Part shown: one piece after another, positions 35,386-44,347 of the stretch | Layout: each line of letters begins with the position of its first letter | How positions within the stretch are numbered: the first letter of the stretch is position 1 | DNA from: CAWHYG01 sp963833505 | GTDB lineage: Bacteria > Eisenbacteria > RBG-16-71-46 > CAIMUX01 | Assembly (NCBI GenBank): GCA_963833505.1 | Contig: CAWHYG010000006.1 | Location: forward strand, 62,001-126,000 | Reading direction: 5' to 3' | Length of the DNA: 64,000 bases | The notes under the pieces: generated by a model | Told to the model about the DNA's origin: nothing | Databases searched by the model: none | The model's input: the letters and a program-made list of their open reading frames with translations, nothing else | Program-made: the position numbers and the translations under genes

Positions 35386-38300
35386 ATGACCGAATCCAGG
35401 ATCGTCGGGAGAATCGGTTCGCGCCGGCTGCGGAGCCCGGGTCTCGTGTTTCTGACCCTCACGATCGGTTGGATCGGCCTGTTCACCCTGATGGTTCCGG
35501 CGATCACAGGGGACTGCCGGGCCGGTGGGGTTTCGACCGTTCTCCGTGTCGGCGGCGAACTGGACTTCCTTCCCTACGCGTTCATCCTACTGGGCGCTCT
35601 GGCGGTCGCAGCAGCGACGCTGCTTCTGATCCCGCAGCGCCAGGTGCGCCGGCGCACGCGCGAGCTGGCGCGCGCCAACGAGGAGATCCGCCGGGAGGTC
35701 GCTGAACGAAGAGGGGCCCAGGCGGCCAATCAGGAGTTGAACGCCACGCTCGAACAGCGGATCGCCGAGCACGGCGCCGCGCTCGAAGCCATCAACCGCG
35801 TGCTGAAAATTAGCGTGAGTCCGAGCACCGAGGAGGAGATGTGCGAGGCGCTCCTCGGGGTGGCGGAAGAAGTCACCGGAAGCCGGGTCAGCTTCATCGG
35901 AGAGACCGGACCCGATGGGTTGTTCTACGATCTCGCGGTCAGCAATCCCGGATGGGCCGCCTGCCGGATGCGCGATCCATCAGGGCATCGCACGCCGCCC
36001 GGCAACTTCCGGATCCGCGGGATCTACGGGCTGGTTCTGTCCCGGGGTCGAAGCCTGATCGTCAATGACCCGGCGTCGAATCCGGCTCGCGCCGGGTTGC
36101 CGGAAGGCCATCCCCCGCTGACGGCCTTTCTCGGGGTGCCGCTGTTCCGCGAGGGCAGGACGATCGGGATGATCGCGGTGGGCAACCGGGAAGGAGGTTA
36201 CCGCGCCGAGGACCAGCAAGCGCTCGAGACCGTCGGTCCCACGATCGTGGAAGCCATCGATCGGAAGAGGGCCCAGAAGGCGCTGCGGGAAGCGCACGCG
36301 AAAACGGCCTGGCTGGCGCGCCTCCCGGACGAGAATCCCAATCCCGTGCTCCGCGTCACCAGCGACGGAACCGTGCTTTACGCCAATCCCGCCGCCTTGC
36401 GTGTCCCGGAATGGGCCGCTACCGCGGGAAAGGCCCTGCCGCCGTCGCTGGCGAAGATGGCGGCCGAAGCATTGCGATCCGGACAGACCCGGAGCTTCGA
36501 TCACACGACCGGCGGCCAGCTCTGGTGGCTGTCCTTCGTCCCCCTGCCTGACAGGGCCCATCTGAACGTCTACGCGCTCGACGTCACCTCGCGCAAACAG
36601 GTCGAAGACTCCCTCCGAGTGAGCGAAGAGCGATTTCGCGCCCTCTACGAGCACAGCATGGACGCCATCATCCTCTCGGATCTCTCGAGCGCCGGCGCCA
36701 CGATGATCGCGGCCAACCCCGCCACCTGCAAGCTGCTGGGCTGGACCGAGCAGGAGCTGATCGGTCTGGGCCGCGAGGCCATCACCGACGCCGGCGACCC
36801 CGCGGTCGAGGAACTGATCCAGAGACGGGCCGGCAGCGGCGCCGCTCGGATGGAGCTGACCTATCGACGGAAGGACGGCTCGACCTTCCCCGGCGAGGTC
36901 AACACCACCCTCTACCATGACACCGAAGGCCGCCCGCGCGTCGTAGCGATCATCCGCGACATGACCGAGCGCCGGCGCGCGGAAGAGTCGCTGCGGGAAG
37001 CCGAACAACGGTTCCGCCTGGCTCTTCAGAACGCGCCCGTCTCGGTGGCGGCGCAGGATCGCGATCTGCGCTACATCTGGGCCTACAACCAGCGGAGCGC
37101 GCGTCAGGACGAGATCATCGGCCGGCTCGATCGCGACATCTTCACGGCCGAGGAAGCGGCGCACGTTACGGCGATCAAGCAGCGCGTGCTCGCGGAAGGC
37201 ATCGAGCTTCGCGAACAGATGTGGTTCCATCGTCCGTCCGGTCGGATCTACCTCGACGTTTCCTGGGAACCGATCCGGGACGACGCGGGCCGGATCGTGG
37301 GCGTGGCCTCCGCCACGGTCGACCTGACGGCGATCAAGACCGCGGAAGAAGCTGTTCGCGTCTCGGAGGCGAAGTTCGCCAACGCCTTCACCGCCAATCC
37401 GGCCGCCCTCGCCCTGTCCCGGCTCGAAGACGGGCTGTTCCTGGACGTGAACGACACGTGGGTGAAACTGAACGGCTACAGCCGCGAAGAAGCGATCGGC
37501 CGTTCCGCCCGGAGGATGCACATCTGGCCGACGGACGAGGACGCGCACCGGTTCCTGGAAGCGTTGAAGAAGGACGGCGCCGTGCGCGGATGGGAGCAGG
37601 AGTTCTTCAACAAATCCGGCGAGATCTTCGTGGCGGAGCTGTCCGCCCAGCTTCTCGACATCCGAGGCGAGCAGGTCATCCTCTCCACCCTGGTGGACAT
37701 CACGGCGCGCAAGCGCGCCGAGAAGGGACTGCGCGAGGCGGCGGGACGCCTGCAGCTCTTCGTGGAGAACGCTCCGGCGGCCATCGCCATGCTCGATCGG
37801 GACCTGCGTTACCTCGCCGTCAGCCAGCGATGGATGACGGATTTCCAGCTCCTGGGACAGCCGATTCTCGGCCGCAGCCACTATGACGTCTTCCCGGAAG
37901 CTCCCGAGCGCTGGAAGGAGATCCATCGGCGTTGCCTGGCCGGCTCCGTCGAACGTTCCGAGGAAGACGCCTTCGTTCGCGCCGATGGTCAGGTGCAGTG
38001 GCTGCGGTGGGAGGTCTGCCCCTGGCGCGCCCTGACGGGAGATGTCGGCGGAATCATCATCTTCAGCGAGGACATCACCGAGCAGAAGAAGGCGGAAAGG
38101 GCGCTGCGCGAGATCAATGACACGCTGGAGCGGCGGGTGGCCGAGCGGACCGCCGAGGTCCGCGACCTGGCCGATCGGCTCCGCGGTCTCGCCACGGAGC
38201 TGGCCCAGGCCGAGCAACGGGAACGCCAGCGTCTGGCGAAGATCCTGCACGACCATATCCAGCAGCTTCTGGTCGGCGCCCAGATGCAATTGAGCCTGGT

Positions 38301-39270
38301 CCGGCACGGCAATCCGGAGATCATCCAGTCGGCGGCCCAGGGCATCAATTCGATCCTGGCCGACGCGCTCGCCGCTTCGCGTTCCCTGACGGTCGAGCTC
38401 TGTCCGCCGGTGCTGCACCAGTCCGGCCTGGTGGCCGCCCTTTCCTGGCTGGCTGTTCGCATGGAGGAGACGCACCAGTTCAGGGTCCGGGTCCGCGCCA
38501 CCAACGAAGCCGAGCCGGCCGAGCTGGAGCTGCGTGTGTTCCTCTTCGAGTCGGCGCGCGAGATCCTCTTGAACGCCGTCAAGCATTCCGGGGTCCGCGA
38601 GGCGAACCTGACGATGGTGCGAAGGGACGGCGATCTCTGCCGGATCATCATCGAGGATGCGGGGCACGGGTTCGATCCGGTTGCCGTCCGTCCAGGCCAG
38701 TCGGGCGGCTTCGGTCTCTTCTCGATCCAGCAGCGGCTCCTTTACCTCGGCGGCAACCTCGAGATCGAGAGCGCGCCCGGCCGGGGCGTCCGGGCCGTTC
38801 TCACCGTCCCGCTCGGTCCGCCCGCGGCTCCGGAGAGAGCCGAGGTGGCGACGGCCGCGGAGGGCGGAGAGGCACGGCTGTTCGTCAAGCCGAAGAGGCG
38901 GAGGATCGGAGTCCTCCTGGTCGATGACCACCGGATCATGCGTCAGGGGCTGTCCAGCCTGCTGCAGTTCGAGGATGACATCGAGGTCGTGGGCGAGGCG
39001 GACGACGGGCGGCGGGCGGTGGAGCTGGCGCACGAACGCCGTCCCGACGTGATCATCATGGACGTGAACATGCCGGTGATGAACGGAATCGAAGCCACGC
39101 GGATCATCACGACGGAGATGCCGGAGGTCAAGGTCATCGCTCTCTCCATGCACCTCGACCCGGACGTGGCCGGCGCCATCCGCGAATCAGGCGCGGTGGC
39201 CTACCTGACCAAGGGCGGGCGGTCAGGGGATCTCATCGAGGCGATTCGCGCGTGCTGCCGCGTGGTGTGA
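35386..39270 (+). CDS. multi-PAS hybrid histidine kinase with C-terminal receiver domain
   Basis: 1294 residues from MTESRIVGRIG. Two membrane helices (about 17-40 and 62-83) and a coiled-coil linker lead to a GAF domain (about 140-300), five PAS domains (about 305-900, each ending in motifs such as IIRDMTERRRAEESL or STLVDITARKRAEK), a HisKA_3 segment with His955 in LAKILHDHIQQLL, an HATPase_c domain (about 1045-1140, EILLNAVKHSG and GGFGLFSIQQRL), and a receiver with Asp1226 in VIIMDVNMPVM. The HisKA_3/NarL-type receiver combination normally feeds a LuxR output, but no helix-turn-helix follows. A paralogue lies at 50112-54047. Confidence 0.93.
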   Translation: MTESRIVGRIGSRRLRSPGLVFLTLTIGWIGLFTLMVPAITGDCRAGGVSTVLRVGGELDFLPYAFILLGALAVAAATLLLIPQRQVRRRTRELARANEEIRREVAERRGAQAANQELNATLEQRIAEHGAALEAINRVLKISVSPSTEEEMCEALLGVAEEVTGSRVSFIGETGPDGLFYDLAVSNPGWAACRMRDPSGHRTPPGNFRIRGIYGLVLSRGRSLIVNDPASNPARAGLPEGHPPLTAFLGVPLFREGRTIGMIAVGNREGGYRAEDQQALETVGPTIVEAIDRKRAQKALREAHAKTAWLARLPDENPNPVLRVTSDGTVLYANPAALRVPEWAATAGKALPPSLAKMAAEALRSGQTRSFDHTTGGQLWWLSFVPLPDRAHLNVYALDVTSRKQVEDSLRVSEERFRALYEHSMDAIILSDLSSAGATMIAANPATCKLLGWTEQELIGLGREAITDAGDPAVEELIQRRAGSGAARMELTYRRKDGSTFPGEVNTTLYHDTEGRPRVVAIIRDMTERRRAEESLREAEQRFRLALQNAPVSVAAQDRDLRYIWAYNQRSARQDEIIGRLDRDIFTAEEAAHVTAIKQRVLAEGIELREQMWFHRPSGRIYLDVSWEPIRDDAGRIVGVASATVDLTAIKTAEEAVRVSEAKFANAFTANPAALALSRLEDGLFLDVNDTWVKLNGYSREEAIGRSARRMHIWPTDEDAHRFLEALKKDGAVRGWEQEFFNKSGEIFVAELSAQLLDIRGEQVILSTLVDITARKRAEKGLREAAGRLQLFVENAPAAIAMLDRDLRYLAVSQRWMTDFQLLGQPILGRSHYDVFPEAPERWKEIHRRCLAGSVERSEEDAFVRADGQVQWLRWEVCPWRALTGDVGGIIIFSEDITEQKKAERALREINDTLERRVAERTAEVRDLADRLRGLATELAQAEQRERQRLAKILHDHIQQLLVGAQMQLSLVRHGNPEIIQSAAQGINSILADALAASRSLTVELCPPVLHQSGLVAALSWLAVRMEETHQFRVRVRATNEAEPAELELRVFLFESAREILLNAVKHSGVREANLTMVRRDGDLCRIIIEDAGHGFDPVAVRPGQSGGFGLFSIQQRLLYLGGNLEIESAPGRGVRAVLTVPLGPPAAPERAEVATAAEGGEARLFVKPKRRRIGVLLVDDHRIMRQGLSSLLQFEDDIEVVGEADDGRRAVELAHERRPDVIIMDVNMPVMNGIEATRIITTEMPEVKVIALSMHLDPDVAGAIRESGAVAYLTKGGRSGDLIEAIRACCRVV

Positions 39271-40114
39271 AGCCGGCGAACACGATTCCGGCCTCGGGTC
39301 CGAAGCGTCTCGCCATGGTTTCACAGGCCGCCGGATTGTCGTCCACGAGCAGGAACCGGCGTTTCAGCTCCAGGGCGGCGGCTCCCGTGGTACCGCTTCC
39401 GGCGAAGAAATCCGCCACCAGGCCACCCGGGGGCGACGAGGCTCCGACGATCCGCCGAAGGATCCCCAGCGGCTTCTGGTTCGGATAGCCGGTCCGCTCC
39501 TTCCCGCCCGGCGGAACGATCGTGTGCCACCAGGTGTCCGTCGGTGTCTTCCCGCGCGCCGCCTTCTCGGGCCCGACCAGGCCGGGCGCCAGGTAGGGAA
39601 TGCGTTCGACCGCATCCAGGTCGAAGTAGTAACCCTTCGGGTTCTTGACGTAGACCAGGATGTTATCGTGCTTGGCCGGCCACTTCTTCGTGGACCTCGC
39701 GCCGTAGTCATAGGCCCAGATGATCTCGTTCAGGAACGATTCCCGGCCGAAGACGGCGTCGAGCAGGACCTTGCAGTAATGGACCTCGCGATAGTCGATG
39801 TGGAAGTACAGGCTGCCCGAGTCCTTGAGGACGCGCCGGACTTCCGCCAGCACCGGCTCAAGGAAATCCAGGTAGTCGTCGTGCATGTCGACGTAGCCGG
39901 CGGCGCCGAGCTGGACCGTCCGATAGCGATGGCCGCCGAAGCCGGTGCGGTCGCCGTTCGGATCCCGGATCGTCCGGAGGCTCCGCAGGATCTGACGGCG
40001 GCCGGTATTGAACGGCGGATCCAGGTAGACCAGGTCGATTGACGCTTCCGGAAGCGATCGGAGCACCGGAAGATTGTCGGACAGGATCACCTGTCCGGCG
40101 GCATCAAGGTCCAT
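39233..40114 (-). CDS. beta-class DNA methyltransferase (N4-cytosine/N6-adenine)
   Basis: 293 residues from MDLDAAGQVILSDNL, with GGGGAGGAG upstream. The catalytic motif DLVYLDPPFNTG (DPPF, favouring N6-adenine) comes first, then YVDMHDDYLDFLEPVLAEV and SLYFHIDYREVHYCKV. The AdoMet motif LVADFFAGSGTTGAAALEL is near the C-terminus, which is beta-class order. GYPNQKPLGILRRIV is typical of the family. No restriction endonuclease gene is adjacent, so it appears to be an orphan methyltransferase. Its 3' end overlaps the convergent kinase gene by 38 bases. The target sequence cannot be read from the protein. Confidence 0.92.
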   Translation of the reverse strand: MDLDAAGQVILSDNLPVLRSLPEASIDLVYLDPPFNTGRRQILRSLRTIRDPNGDRTGFGGHRYRTVQLGAAGYVDMHDDYLDFLEPVLAEVRRVLKDSGSLYFHIDYREVHYCKVLLDAVFGRESFLNEIIWAYDYGARSTKKWPAKHDNILVYVKNPKGYYFDLDAVERIPYLAPGLVGPEKAARGKTPTDTWWHTIVPPGGKERTGYPNQKPLGILRRIVGASSPPGGLVADFFAGSGTTGAAALELKRRFLLVDDNPAACETMARRFGPEAGIVFAGFTPRGSTRESPR

Positions 40115-40274
40115 CGGCTCCTCCCCGGCGGAGGGTACCACAGAGCACGTGGCGCGTCGAAATCGCCCGGGGCCGGCTGGTCCGAGTTGGCCCGGAGAAA
40201 GCCCATGCTGTAAGCGGCGTGGTGGGCGGCAAAGCCGCGAGCGGACGCCGGAACAACGCCCGCTCGCTCCGGGC

Positions 40275-40559
40275 TCAAGCGGTCTGCAGCTTGGCGACCT
40301 CCGCGGCCCGCTCCTCCGGAGGGCCGGTGAACCCACCTTGGACCTCCGGAAGCGCGGGCAGAAGCGTCTGCTTGAGGAAACGGTCGAACGAGCTCTTCGA
40401 ATCCCAGACCGCCGCGATCAGCCATCCGCCGTCGGTCGGTCCGGCCGCGTGATAGAGTTGGCCAGGCGGCAGCTTGCCCTGGGGATGCACAGTCTTCGCG
40501 ACGGCTTCGTACTGCGCGGCGGTGCCGCCCTTATAGAAGTGTGTGATGAGATACGCCAT
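40275..40559 (-). CDS. small protein, dimeric alpha-beta barrel-like, function unknown
   Basis: 94 residues from MAYLITHFYKGGTAAQYEAV, with a GGGAG site before the ATG. The pattern of a first beta strand, a helix with QYEAVAKTVHP, LYHAAGPTDGGWLIAAVWDSKSSFDRFLKQTLLPAL and a final helix resembles ABM/Dabb-type ferredoxin-like proteins, where the phrase on a strand followed by WDS..FDRF is common. No enzyme function can be assigned. It is upstream of the methyltransferase on the same strand with a 160-base gap. Confidence 0.7.
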   Translation of the reverse strand: MAYLITHFYKGGTAAQYEAVAKTVHPQGKLPPGQLYHAAGPTDGGWLIAAVWDSKSSFDRFLKQTLLPALPEVQGGFTGPPEERAAEVAKLQTA

Positions 40560-40883
40560 GGGTTCTCCCGTTGGTTGCGGTTGCAAGGTCGGACGCCAAA
40601 GTGCGAATCAAGAACGTGAAGCGTCCGGGTCGCCGGGGACTCTACGTGTCACTGTCTCCCGGCAGCCGGAGTTCCACCTGCCATTGTCCCCCAGCCCCGC
40701 CGGTTTTCGCCCTTGAGATTGCTCAACGCCGGCGCGACCTGACATCTCGGCCGGCACGACACAGGCCCTGATTGACGATCCGGACGATGGCATTGACGAA
40801 GAGCCGCTTTCCCGGAAACCCTTCGGATGGTCAGGTCGTAGTGGAGGAGGTCGGGTTGCGCCGAGGCTGCCCCCCGCGGCCGC

Positions 40884-43175
40884 TCACGCCCGCCGCCGTC
40901 TCAATGCGTACAAGCGATAGCCCGAAACCTCGGCATTCATGAGCGAGTTCGAGAATCGGCCGAAGGGATTCGTGGCCAGCGCTTCCCCTGCGCCGAGCCG
41001 CGCCATCCGAACCGGATCGTCGCCCGCCCCGATGAAGCCCGCCTCGGTGGTGGTCGCGGATCGATAGCCGGTCTCCCGGACGAGCTTCATGCTGGTCGCG
41101 TCATATCCTCCGCCGGGGTAACAGAAGTCCCGGACTTCCTCACCGATCGTCTCCTCGAGCGCCTTCTTCGCCTGGGCAAGCTCCCACCTCTGTTGATCCG
41201 GGGCTTCCGCGGGCAGGTACGGGTGCGTGACGGTATGGCTTCCGATGGCGAATCCCGCCGCCGCCAGGTCTCTCAGATCCTTCGCGCTCATGACGGGAGG
41301 CGTCGCCTCGCGGGCCCGCTCGGCCGGCACTTCAAGCTGATCGAGAATCCGAGACATCAAGGCCTGGATCCTCGCCGAGGGCAGGGTACGCATCCTTGCG
41401 ATCAGCTCGGCGCAAGCGGACCGGCGCTGTCTCTCGGTGCCGAGCGGCCAGGAGCGGTCCGATCCGTCGCCACTCGCAGCCGTGTCCATCGGCTCTCGCT
41501 CGATGGTCACCGTCAGCGAGGTCACCCGCGTCATCCGGATCGCGGCGCTCAAGGTCTCCGGCCAGAAGGGCATCCGCTCCGTGATCACGCTGGAAGCGAC
41601 ATAGAAAAGCGCGGGAAGACCGAATCGCCTGAGAATCGGGGCCGCCGTGCTCAGATTGTCCCGGTAGCCGTCGTCGAAGGTCAGGGCCACGAGATCCTCG
41701 GGAGGAGTGCGATCCGAGGACATCCGTTCCAGGATCTCATCGAAGGAAACGACCCGTCGATGGGTCGAGAGCCAACGCATCTGCCGGGCGAAGAGCTGTT
41801 CCGAGATCCCCATCCGGTAGTAGGACCTCGGTTCCTCCATCGGGATCACCCGGTGGTACCGGAGGATCACTCCCCAGCGTCCGCCTCTCCGGCGGCTCCG
41901 GGCGTGAAGATGGGTCAACCCGGCAGCACCCGCACCGACCAGAGCCGCCCATCGAACGGTATTGCGAAGCTCCTGTGTCATCCCGTGAGGACCTTCCCGA
42001 TCCGTCCTGCTCCCGCGATCCGCCAGCTTCTCGTAGAAATCGGCGTAGGCATCGGCCATCGCCCTGACGCCGAATTGCCTTTCGATGCGCTCGCGCCCCG
42101 CGCATCCCATGCGAGCTCGGGTTTCGGCCTCGGCGGCCAGTCGAATGAGGCGTTCCGCCGCGGTCGCACAATCCCCCGGGGGAACGAGCCATCCTTCCAC
42201 GCCGTCCGCGATCAATTCCGGAGTGCCGCCAACCGCCGTGGCCACGACCGGCAACGCCGCGGCCATGGTTTCCATGACCGTGTTGCTCATCCCCTCCAGG
42301 TCGGAGAAGTTGGCACCAGCGTCCGCAGAGGCCAGAAGCGATCGGCTGTTGCCCAAGAGACCGACGTAACGGATCCGGTCTTCGACGTCGAATTCACGCG
42401 CGCTGTCAACGAACTTCCGGTAGTTGTTCCGATAATGATCGTTCCCCTCGGCGTCTCCGGCAAGCAAAAGACCGACGGGGACACCGGCCACCGCGACCGC
42501 TCGCGCGATGGCGGGCAGGTGGTCGTGTCCTTTGTGGTGCCGGAAATGCGCAGGGTAGGCAACCACGAAGTCTCCCTCGCTCAAGCCGAAGGATCGCCGC
42601 GCCTCCCGCCGTTCTTCCTCGGTGATCGCAGGCGGAAGCGGCAAGGCATTCGGGATCACGCGCAGGATGCCCTCGAGCGCGCCCTCGTGCGCGCGGACGC
42701 TCGCGGCCACCGCCTCGGAGTTCGCCACGACCGCTTGAACCCCGAACGAGAGCAGGCGGAGCATGCGTAGCTGCCTGGGCGGAAGGTACTCGTCCAGGCT
42801 GCGGCGTCCCGTGACCACTGCCAGTCCTGGTGAAGACACGCCAAGCGCGACCGCAACCACGGCAAGGTCCGGGAGAAATGCGTGCACGACCCGAATGCCA
42901 TGCGCCTGCACGATGGACTGGAGAAACTGGAACGTGTGGATCGGCCAGACGTATTGCGAGGGCTTCGGAAGCTGGTCGACTTCGACCCCCGCATCGCGCA
43001 AGGCGCGAACGACCTCGGGCGGGGCCTGGAAGCAGGCAAGCCTTACCCGGATCCGCTCCCGCGGGAGGTTCTCCAGGAGGAGCCGGGCCTGTTGTTCAGC
43101 GCCGGCTGGACCGAGCCCCCCGATCAGAAGCAAGACCGGCAACGGATGAGCCGACCCTTCGTGGTTTCTGATCAT
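40884..43175 (-). CDS. fusion of GT4 glycosyltransferase and NodB-type polysaccharide deacetylase
   Basis: 763 residues. Residues about 10-385 are a GT-B glycosyltransferase: LLIGGLGPAGAEQQARLLLENL, VVHAFLPDLAVVAVAL, AYPAHFRHHKGHD and the C-terminal donor-site stretch LEGMSNTVMETMAAALPVVA. Residues about 420-760 are a carbohydrate esterase family 4 domain: ILRYHRVIP, the metal-site motif ALTFDDGYRDN, SHTVTHPYLP and FCYPGGGYDA. A short hydrophobic stretch, WAALVGAGAAGLTHLHA, lies between and might anchor it. Start: ATG at 43175 preceded by an in-frame TTG. The likely role is surface polysaccharide assembly with coupled N-deacetylation (inference). Confidence 0.9.
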   Translation of the reverse strand: MIRNHEGSAHPLPVLLLIGGLGPAGAEQQARLLLENLPRERIRVRLACFQAPPEVVRALRDAGVEVDQLPKPSQYVWPIHTFQFLQSIVQAHGIRVVHAFLPDLAVVAVALGVSSPGLAVVTGRRSLDEYLPPRQLRMLRLLSFGVQAVVANSEAVAASVRAHEGALEGILRVIPNALPLPPAITEEERREARRSFGLSEGDFVVAYPAHFRHHKGHDHLPAIARAVAVAGVPVGLLLAGDAEGNDHYRNNYRKFVDSAREFDVEDRIRYVGLLGNSRSLLASADAGANFSDLEGMSNTVMETMAAALPVVATAVGGTPELIADGVEGWLVPPGDCATAAERLIRLAAEAETRARMGCAGRERIERQFGVRAMADAYADFYEKLADRGSRTDREGPHGMTQELRNTVRWAALVGAGAAGLTHLHARSRRRGGRWGVILRYHRVIPMEEPRSYYRMGISEQLFARQMRWLSTHRRVVSFDEILERMSSDRTPPEDLVALTFDDGYRDNLSTAAPILRRFGLPALFYVASSVITERMPFWPETLSAAIRMTRVTSLTVTIEREPMDTAASGDGSDRSWPLGTERQRRSACAELIARMRTLPSARIQALMSRILDQLEVPAERAREATPPVMSAKDLRDLAAAGFAIGSHTVTHPYLPAEAPDQQRWELAQAKKALEETIGEEVRDFCYPGGGYDATSMKLVRETGYRSATTTEAGFIGAGDDPVRMARLGAGEALATNPFGRFSNSLMNAEVSGYRLYALRRRRA

Positions 43176-43178
43176 CAA

Positions 43179-43565
43179 CGAATCCGCAATATCGGTTTGA
43201 GCCCGTCAATCTGCCGGCGATCGAGAACCGAGCGCACGGCATGCCCCGTCCTGCGCGCCCGAGATCGGGCTTGCGGCTCTATCCTCGGTCCCCCGATGGA
43301 AGATCAGATCCCAGCCGCGCCGCACTCTCGAGGTCAGCCGAGCCTCATGATCTCCCGAACCGGACAGGAAATCCAGTGCTCCTGACCGCGTTCGATCGCG
43401 AAGACGCAGGACTCCGGTGGCTCGGTGGGAGCACCTCGGGGTCGAACCGCCTCTGCTGGTTCCGGGCCCTTGGTGCTCTCTCGCGGTCGCCCAGGGCGAA
43501 GAGAAGGCCATGGAAAGGACGGGGCGCCGGAGGGCACGGGCCCCTCATCGGCGCCCGATCCCCCG
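43179..43565. other. 387-bp intergenic region without recognised content
   Basis: Open frames exist on both strands because of high GC, but none has a plausible start and family character. It separates the GT4-NodB gene from the secreted-protein remnant. No terminator hairpin or repeat stands out. Confidence 0.35.
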
Positions 43566-44096
43566 TCATCTCAGAATGACCATCTTCTTGTTCGACCGGT
43601 AGCCGCCCGCGGTGAGCTGGCTCCAGAAGACACCGGCCGCGACCGGGACGCTCGGGTCCTGTACCCAGCACCAGAAATCGGAGAGCTTCTGCAGCTTGGT
43701 CGGGTCATCGAGCTTCAGCGTCGTGTCCGGGAGCAGGTAACAGATCGACGGGGTGCAGACGTAGTACGACGTCACGAAATACTCGATCCGCGTGCCCGGT
43801 CCCAGGATCCCGTCGGGGATGATCGCGTCCTGCTTGCCGCCGTTGGGCGCCAGGTACAGGTTGTCCAGCTCGTTGATGCTGCTGAAGAACTTGTTCGAGG
43901 CCGAGCGTCCGGAGACGATGACGGAGTCCATGATGCCCCAGGTGAAGGGCGCGGTCGTCCCGACGAGGTTGCCGAGCTCCTCTTCTTTCCGGCGGCTGCG
44001 GGCCTTTGCTGCCTGCTGCGAGACGGGCGTCAGAGACCCGCGGCTCCGGGCTTTCCGCACTTGGGTATGAAATGCGGGTTTTCGGCGACCCGCCAA
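43566..44096 (-). pseudogene. C-terminal remnant of a secreted protein with a FlgD/T9SS-like sorting end
   Basis: The readable part starts near GTTAPFTWGIMDSVIVSG and continues ILGPGTRIEYFVTSYYVC, a pattern from large extracellular proteins of FCB bacteria. It ends in VAAGVFWSQLTAGGYRSNKK followed by MVILR, the usual last strand of their C-terminal sorting domain (compare GVYFYRL..G...RKMVLLR). The middle of that domain is missing, the N-terminal 40 residues look like noise, and there is no signal peptide. It is therefore read as a degraded 3' end rather than a working gene. Confidence 0.55.
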
Positions 44097-44347
44097 CCCC
44101 GGCGAGGCGCTCCAACCGAGAGGATCAGCCTGCGTTTGCGCCGCTCGCCGGACGGGGCCCTGGAGGACTTCCCAGCGGGAACCAACCGGACGCCCACTCC
44201 GGCGACGCTTCTGCTACCGGCTTCGGCGTTGACGCGGACCGATACTCAACGCCCCCACGTTCCTGGCCGCGTTCGAACCCGGGCTCGATCACCGGTATTG
44301 ATCATGGTCCCGGTGTAAAGCGTAGTCAAGGATGCGCGCTACTGGCG

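Noticed and set aside
35980..39153. A 1057-codon open frame on the minus strand within the first hybrid kinase
   Set aside because: It is a GC-driven shadow; the opposite strand carries clear PAS, HATPase and receiver domains.
43345..43671. Short minus-strand protein between the GT4-NodB gene and the sorting-domain remnant
   Set aside because: It overlaps the end of the remnant in another frame and shows only Arg/Pro/Gly-rich noise.
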